Assembly (NCBI GenBank): GCA_020341795.1
Contig: CP070836.1
Span: forward strand, 704,658 to 765,338
Reading direction: 5' to 3'
From: Thermoplasmatales archaeon
GTDB taxonomy: Archaea; Thermoplasmatota; E2; DHVEG-1
Length of the DNA: 60,681 bases
Position 1 is the first letter of the stretch. Each line of letters starts with the position of its first letter. The position numbers and the translations under genes were made by a program. Shown here piece by piece: positions 55,833 to 60,681 of the stretch. Under the pieces are notes generated by a model, which saw only the letters and a program-made list of their open reading frames with translations, ran no database searches and was not told the origin of the DNA.

Positions 55833-57107
55833 TTATTTACCCCCTAAAGCCATATTAACAATTCTTGTCATATGTGTTTCAGGTCCATATACATCAATTG
55901 GTATTCCAAGTTCTTTACCAAGATCTTTCATAATTCTAAGTCCTTCCTGATAGTTTGGCCCACCTCGTCGAACATATATTTTTACATTTGCATCTTTAAG
56001 TTTCTTTTTGTAATCCCGGAGAGCCATTGTAATTCCTGTAAATGTTTTTGCAACATCTGTAAAGTTTGCTATTCCTCCGCCAACTAGTAGGTATTTTTCT
56101 CGTCCTTTTGGATCTTTTTCACGTGTCATTAAATCAAGTATGGTTTTTGCATATTCATATGTTAAATCAGTTGTTGGATTTCCACTGTATTCTCCATAAT
56201 TTGCAAGTTCATCTCTATATCCTAAATCAACTATAGTATCTGTATAGATAACACTTCCTCCTCCACCTGCAACCATTGTCCATACTCGTCCTTTTGGATT
56301 TAGTATCGTGAGTTTTAGTGAAGCACCACTTTTTTCATCCATCATTTTTATGTATTCTTCTTCTTTAGAGAGTTTTCGTCCAAATGGTGCTGGAAATGTT
56401 ATTCCTCCCCATTTTTCACTACTTTCAAAATGACCTGTGTCATCAAGTCTTGCTACAAGATCTAGTGGTATGATATCTTTGCCTGTTACAACAAATGGGT
56501 TGATTTCAAGATATGCATAGTTTAGTTCTCTATAAAACTTGTATAAACCTTTTATGAACTCTGAAAACATTTTCTTATTCGCTTTAGGTGTATCCTTTGG
56601 CAGTTTACTTTCAACATTTATTTTATCTATGTCTTGATCCACATTTATTTGAATTTCTGCAACAGTTTTCCAAACAGACTCAATATCTACTCCACCGTGA
56701 TTTGAGAAATAAATTGTGTCACCTTCACGGTTGCTTTTTATTGCAACATAAAACTCTCCTTCATGTGGAACAAATGGTTCAATAATGAAATGAGTCAATG
56801 TACCTGTTACTTTACCAACTTTTGTGTCTTTGTTCATTCGTTCTTTTATCCATTTCTTTGCCTCTGCAAAACTTGCATCGGCTTTTATCAGTCCATGTTT
56901 TCCTCGTTTACCAAATAGCTGATCAGGTTTAACTACTAGCTTTTCTTCTTTTAACCATTTATATTTTTTTGGAAGATCATCAAGCTTTGTCTTGGGATCA
57001 ACCAGAGCAATTTTTCCGGGGTATTTGAAATCTTTACCGAAATACTCTGTCCAGTATTTGGCAAGCATTTTCTTCCCATAATATTCTCTTATTCCTCTTT
57101 GTGCCAT
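55833..57107 (-). CDS. aclB: ATP-citrate lyase, small (B) subunit
   Basis: The 424-residue protein is an ATP-grasp, succinyl-CoA-synthetase-beta-like subunit. GIREYYGKKMLAKYW is the N-terminal start, NYAYLEINPFVV the ATP-grasp metal region, and VAGGGGSVIYTDTIVDLG the CoA-ligase phosphate site. With AclA it forms the two-gene form of ATP-citrate lyase known from Chlorobium and some archaea. It is separated by about 25 bp from aconitase upstream and overlaps AclA. A TATA box is not evident inside the run. Confidence 0.93.
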   Translation of the reverse strand: MAQRGIREYYGKKMLAKYWTEYFGKDFKYPGKIALVDPKTKLDDLPKKYKWLKEEKLVVKPDQLFGKRGKHGLIKADASFAEAKKWIKERMNKDTKVGKVTGTLTHFIIEPFVPHEGEFYVAIKSNREGDTIYFSNHGGVDIESVWKTVAEIQINVDQDIDKINVESKLPKDTPKANKKMFSEFIKGLYKFYRELNYAYLEINPFVVTGKDIIPLDLVARLDDTGHFESSEKWGGITFPAPFGRKLSKEEEYIKMMDEKSGASLKLTILNPKGRVWTMVAGGGGSVIYTDTIVDLGYRDELANYGEYSGNPTTDLTYEYAKTILDLMTREKDPKGREKYLLVGGGIANFTDVAKTFTGITMALRDYKKKLKDANVKIYVRRGGPNYQEGLRIMKDLGKELGIPIDVYGPETHMTRIVNMALGGK

Positions 57108-57132
57108 ATTTTTTCTACCTCGTTTTTAAATT

Positions 57133-59082
57133 TTATTTAGCTTTTTCTTTCATATATGCAAGAGTTCCTCCTGCAAGTATTATCTCTCTTTGTCTATCAG
57201 AGAGATTATATTCTACTTCAAATTCAGTACCTTTAGTCTTATTTTTTACTTTTAAAACTCCACCATTTTTTATTGCAGTTTTTATATCAGGTATTTCGAT
57301 GTCATCTCCTTGATCGACTTTGCTATAGTCTGATTCGTTTTTAAAAGTCAATGGAATTATTCCAAAATTGATCAGATTGGCTGTATGTATTCTTTCAAAT
57401 GATTTTGCAATAACTGCTTTTGTTCCCATATACATTGGACACAATGCAGCGTGTTCTCGGGATGATCCTTGACCATAGCTTAAACCTGCAACAAAGATAT
57501 TGTGTTTTCCACTATCTTTTATTTTTTTTGCTCGATCATAGAAATTAGAGTCAACAACCTCAAATAAAAACTCTGAGTATTTTGGAACATTGGATCGATA
57601 TTTCATTTTTGCACCAGCTGGAATTATATGATCAGTTGTTATTTGATCTTCTACTTTTATTGTAACTTCCCCTTTAATTTCATCTGGCATTGGAAGACTT
57701 GCTGGTGGATCACCAATGTTTGGCCCTCGGTATATTTTTATTTTCTCGGGGTTCTCTGGTGGATAAATGAACATACTATCCTCAATGTAAAATTTTTCAG
57801 GCATCTGTACATCTGGATACTTTATTCCCATTTTTTCTAGATCTCTTGGATCAGTCATTTTTCCAGTTATCACAGCTGCTGCTGCTGTTTCAGGGCTAAC
57901 TAAATAAGCTTGTGCACTTTTCGTACCAGATCGCCCAAGGAAATTTCGGTTACTTGTTCTTAGTGATACAGCATCAGTTTTTGGTGATTGACTATTTCCA
58001 ATACAAAAGCCACATGCTGATTCAGCTATCCTTGCACCAGCTGAAATAAGATTTGTAAGCCCTCCATCACGTGCGATATTTTCAAGTACTTGTTTTGAAC
58101 CTGGGGCAATTACAAAACTCACATTTGGATGTGCAATATGACCTTTTACAATATTTGCAACTGTCATAAGGTCCTTATATGAAGAATTTGTACAACTCCC
58201 AAGACACACCTGATCTACATCCATTCCCTCAAGTTCTTTAACTGTTTTAATATTACCAGGGCTATGTGGATATGCTGCTAAGGGTACAATTTCACTTAGG
58301 TCTAAATCTATTTCTTTGAAATATTGCGCATCAGAGTCTGCTTTCATTTCACTCCAGTCATTTTCACGACCTTGTGCTTTTAAAAATGCTTTTGTTGTTT
58401 CATCACTTGGAAATACACTTGTTGTAACACCACATTCTGCACCCATATTGGTTATTGTTGCACGTTCTGGTACAGAAAGTGTTTTTACTCCCTCTCCACC
58501 ATATTCAAAGACACACCCAACATTTCCCTTGGTTGTAAAAGTTTCAAGCATTTTTAGTACAACATCTTTTGCAGCACACCATGGTTTAAGTTTTCCTTTT
58601 AAATTTACTTTGATAACTTTTGGACATGTAAGATAAAATGGTCCACCTGCCATTGCAACTGCAACATCAAGTCCACCTGCACCAATGGCAACCATGCCTA
58701 TACCTCCACCAGTTGGTGTATGTGAATCACTACCGAGTAATGTTTTACCAGGTTTTCCAAAGCGTTCAAGATGAACTTGATGGCATATTCCATTTCCAGC
58801 TCTTGAATAAATTATACCATATTTTGCAGCTACGCTTTGCAAGTATTTATGATCATCTGCATTTTCAAATCCTATCTGGACTGTATTATGGTCAACATAG
58901 CTAACAGAAAGTTCAGTTTTAACCTTCGATACACCCATTGCTTCAAACTGTAGATAAGCCATAGTACCTGTTGCATCTTGTGTTAGTGTTTGATCCACCT
59001 TTATTGCAATTTCTTTTCCAGGTTCCCATTTACCTTCTACAATATGTTTTTCTAAAATTTTTTGAACAATACCTTTACCCAT
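57133..59082 (-). CDS. Aconitase
   Basis: The 649-residue protein is an aconitate hydratase of the compact type that lacks the longer AcnA linker. The [4Fe-4S] ligands are in CLGSCTNSSYKD and ACGFCIGNSQSP, and the swivelling-domain motif is YGQGSSREHAAL. It interconverts citrate and isocitrate, the step linking ATP-citrate lyase and isocitrate dehydrogenase encoded behind it. The ribosome site GGGAGG precedes ATG. It is first of the run aconitase, aclB, aclA, IDH, and its promoter region carries a 21-bp palindrome at 59118. Confidence 0.94.
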   Translation of the reverse strand: MGKGIVQKILEKHIVEGKWEPGKEIAIKVDQTLTQDATGTMAYLQFEAMGVSKVKTELSVSYVDHNTVQIGFENADDHKYLQSVAAKYGIIYSRAGNGICHQVHLERFGKPGKTLLGSDSHTPTGGGIGMVAIGAGGLDVAVAMAGGPFYLTCPKVIKVNLKGKLKPWCAAKDVVLKMLETFTTKGNVGCVFEYGGEGVKTLSVPERATITNMGAECGVTTSVFPSDETTKAFLKAQGRENDWSEMKADSDAQYFKEIDLDLSEIVPLAAYPHSPGNIKTVKELEGMDVDQVCLGSCTNSSYKDLMTVANIVKGHIAHPNVSFVIAPGSKQVLENIARDGGLTNLISAGARIAESACGFCIGNSQSPKTDAVSLRTSNRNFLGRSGTKSAQAYLVSPETAAAAVITGKMTDPRDLEKMGIKYPDVQMPEKFYIEDSMFIYPPENPEKIKIYRGPNIGDPPASLPMPDEIKGEVTIKVEDQITTDHIIPAGAKMKYRSNVPKYSEFLFEVVDSNFYDRAKKIKDSGKHNIFVAGLSYGQGSSREHAALCPMYMGTKAVIAKSFERIHTANLINFGIIPLTFKNESDYSKVDQGDDIEIPDIKTAIKNGGVLKVKNKTKGTEFEVEYNLSDRQREIILAGGTLAYMKEKAK

Positions 59083-59117
59083 TTATATTAACCTCCCAAT
59101 ACGTACTTTATAAGGGT

Positions 59118-59138
59118 TATATGGTAGTATACCGTATA
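59118..59138. promoter_or_regulatory. Imperfect 21-bp palindrome in the divergent aconitase promoter
   Basis: TATATGGTA and TACCGTATA flank GTA; eight of nine positions pair. It lies 36 bp before the aconitase start and 105 bp before the RAM-like gene start, in a gap rich in repeated TATATAC. It is a plausible operator for the carbon genes. Confidence 0.4.
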
Positions 59139-59242
59139 TAGAAATACTACTTAAATTATTTGTAAAACCTGTAAAAAAATTCTTATAGTAAAAGTATATA
59201 CAGGCAAATCCAAATATATACATTATATGGAGGAAAAATTAT

Positions 59243-59935
59243 ATGATGATGATTGTAAGAATGTATCCAAAAACGGATCTAAATAAAGTATGGCATTATG
59301 TCGAAAACGTTATTGCAAAAGAAAAATCAGATGTTGTAACACCATTATATTCAGCACAGTTGGAAGGTATGATGAGTGTTGGAGTTATTTTTAATGTAAA
59401 AGATCCTGATAATATAGCTCATTTCTTAACGGAAACACTTTCAAAATTTGATGAATGTCATCATACAAGAACAATATCACTTATGAAACCTGTTTTTTTC
59501 CCAATTCCAAAGAAAAAACCTGAAAATATGCAGAGATTTGTTGTTAGAATTTATACGCACCCACGAAATTATAAAAAATTATACAACTATATGATAAACT
59601 TCAATTATCCATTCAACTTGTTTCCAATATATGTTTCATATTCCCTTGGCGATGAAGATTTAGTTATGAATATTGCAGCTGATTCAGCAAAAACAGTAAA
59701 TAACTTTTTAAAAGAATATATTCGAACTTTGGATGGAGTAGACTCTTGTACATATTATCCTGTTGTTAAAGCAAAAAGATTTGCACCACTTGAAAAATTA
59801 ATTGAAACTCAAAAAGAATACCTTGCGGAAAAAGCAAAAAAAATACCTGAGAGTGAGCTTGATGAAAGCTTTGATTGGGTTGAAAACTTTGAAGATTATG
59901 CACTTCTAACAGGCGCTTTCCCAGGAGATATCTAA
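59243..59935 (+). CDS. Tandem RAM-like (Lrp ligand-domain) protein without HTH
   Basis: The 230-residue protein appears to hold two ferredoxin-like alpha/beta repeats (about 1-95 and 98-190) like the ligand-binding halves of Lrp proteins, but no HTH. MMMIVRMYPKT and FVVRIYTHPRNYKKLY begin the two units. The end (ESELDESFDWVENFEDY) is acidic. It directly precedes acetyl-CoA synthetase (35 bp, same strand) and is divergent from aconitase. It might sense a metabolite and act on a partner regulator or enzyme; function is inferred only from the fold-like pattern. Confidence 0.5.
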   Translation: MMMIVRMYPKTDLNKVWHYVENVIAKEKSDVVTPLYSAQLEGMMSVGVIFNVKDPDNIAHFLTETLSKFDECHHTRTISLMKPVFFPIPKKKPENMQRFVVRIYTHPRNYKKLYNYMINFNYPFNLFPIYVSYSLGDEDLVMNIAADSAKTVNNFLKEYIRTLDGVDSCTYYPVVKAKRFAPLEKLIETQKEYLAEKAKKIPESELDESFDWVENFEDYALLTGAFPGDI

Positions 59936-59969
59936 ACCACAAAATAATTATATATTTTTGGTGTGAAAT

Positions 59970-60681
59970 ATGAGTGAAGAAGACATTTCTGTACTTCTGG
60001 ATGAAAAACGTATTTTTAATCCAAAAGAAGAACTTGTAAATCAAACAAATGTTAAACTATGGATGGAGAAATACGATATCAAAAAAGTTGATGAGCTTTA
60101 TAAGAAAGCGGAAAACTGGGAATGGTTCTGGGAAGAAGTATCAAAAGATTTAGTTGAATGGTACGAACCATTTAATAAAATAATAGAATGGAACCCTCCA
60201 TATGCAAAATGGTTCGTAGGAGCAAAATATAATATCGTTCATGACGCTCTAGATAAACATGTAAAAAGTTGGAGAAAAAACAAGGTTGCATTTATTTTTG
60301 AAGGAGAACCTGGAGATGTTCAGAAAATCACATACAATGATTTATATGTCGAGGTAAACAAATTTGCATGTGCATTAAAAAAACTTGGTATTAAAAAAGG
60401 TGATCGAATTGGAATTTATCTCCCTATGATCCTTGAACTACCAATTGCTATGCTTGCTTGTGCAAAAATTGGAGCTATTCATTCAGTTGTTTTTTCAGGT
60501 TTTAGCGCATCTGCTTTTCGTGATCGTGTAAATGATTGTGAAGCAAAAGTTGTCATTACTTGTGATGGTTTCTGGCGGCGTGGTGGAAAAGTATATTTAA
60601 AACAACAAGCTGATGAAGCACTTGAAGATGCACCAAGTGTTAAGCATTGTATTGTTGTTAAACGTACTGGTGATGGAGTTC
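59970..60681 (+). CDS. acs: Acetyl-CoA synthetase (AMP-forming), N-terminal part
   Basis: The gene is cut by the window end after 237 residues. FNPPKEEL-like N-terminal sequence, [15 protein letters not shown], and the adenylate-forming core [17 protein letters not shown] with [17 protein letters not shown] identify acetyl- or acyl-CoA synthetase. It makes acetyl-CoA from acetate, ATP and CoA. Next to ATP-citrate lyase it supplies or drains acetyl-CoA. The ATG follows GTGTGAAAT, with a weak ribosome site. Propionate or other acyl preference cannot be excluded from this part. Confidence 0.9.
   Translation, partial: MSEEDISVLLDEKRIFNPKEELVNQTNVKLWMEKYDIKKVDELYKKAENWEWFWEEVSKDLVEWYEPFNKIIEWNPPYAKWFVGAKYNIVHDALDKHVKSWRKNKVAFIFEGEPGDVQKITYNDLYVEVNKFACALKKLGIKKGDRIGIYLPMILELPIAMLACAKIGAIHSVVFSGFSASAFRDRVNDCEAKVVITCDGFWRRGGKVYLKQQADEALEDAPSVKHCIVVKRTGDGV

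Overview
The window is about 61 kb of very AT-rich archaeal chromosome. Archaeal character shows in TATA-type promoters, a soluble HdrCBA module, a bacterio-opsin-activator-type HTH protein and Lrp/AsnC regulators with two HTH units per chain. Secreted C25 (gingipain-like) and C1 (papain-like) cysteine peptidases beside ATP-citrate lyase and Hdr genes recall the sediment protein-degrading Thermoplasmatota (Marine Benthic Group D and relatives). That placement is an inference; no rRNA or tRNA gene was seen to confirm it.

Positions 1-26,400 are a secretome island. It holds an M28 peptidase (cut by the window edge), three C25 peptidases, a papain-like peptidase, two secreted Ntn-type amide hydrolases, a zincin, two BNR-type beta-propellers, a small PKD-type protein, lipoproteins and small membrane proteins. 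Most of the secreted enzymes end in one or two PKD-type domains followed by the same short tail (MPKSK-like, then a hydrophobic segment), which looks like a shared surface-targeting signal. Three paralogous tandem-HTH Lrp regulators lie among them. Six intergenic regions carry a pair of TTGnnCAA palindromes whose starts are 38 or 39 bp apart, a candidate operator for the island.

Positions 27,400-34,000 hold a response regulator, a membrane histidine kinase and an orphan oligopeptide-binding lipoprotein (a possible peptide-sensing unit), an HTH protein, a flavin-binding split-barrel protein, a putative zincin and a CDF metal exporter. Positions 34,100-41,700 hold GlpA-like, GlpB-like and DUF1667 genes followed by hdrC, hdrB, hdrA and a radical SAM gene, suggesting redox coupling between glycerol-3-phosphate (or a similar substrate) and a heterodisulfide-reductase-type complex. 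Positions 42,100-48,430 are a uvrA-uvrC-uvrB repair operon in which uvrB appears to start at CTG overlapping the uvrC stop.

Positions 48,600-51,600 are a looser region: a membrane protein, a disrupted COG0701-type permease, a candidate structured RNA, a Toprim protein and a DUF167 protein. Positions 51,650-60,681 are central carbon genes: monomeric isocitrate dehydrogenase, both ATP-citrate lyase subunits and aconitase on the minus strand, then divergently a tandem RAM-like protein and the start of acetyl-CoA synthetase. These connect acetyl-CoA, citrate and 2-oxoglutarate, either oxidatively or by the reductive TCA route.

The oddest coding signal is at 8717-9532, where an M23-like secreted protein stays open except for four in-frame TGA codons, each at a place where Trp would fit, two of them directly after TGG. 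The permease at 49316-50513 has another TGA in a motif where Trp is expected. TGA is clearly a real stop elsewhere in the window, so this is either selective G-to-A decay or context-dependent decoding or editing.
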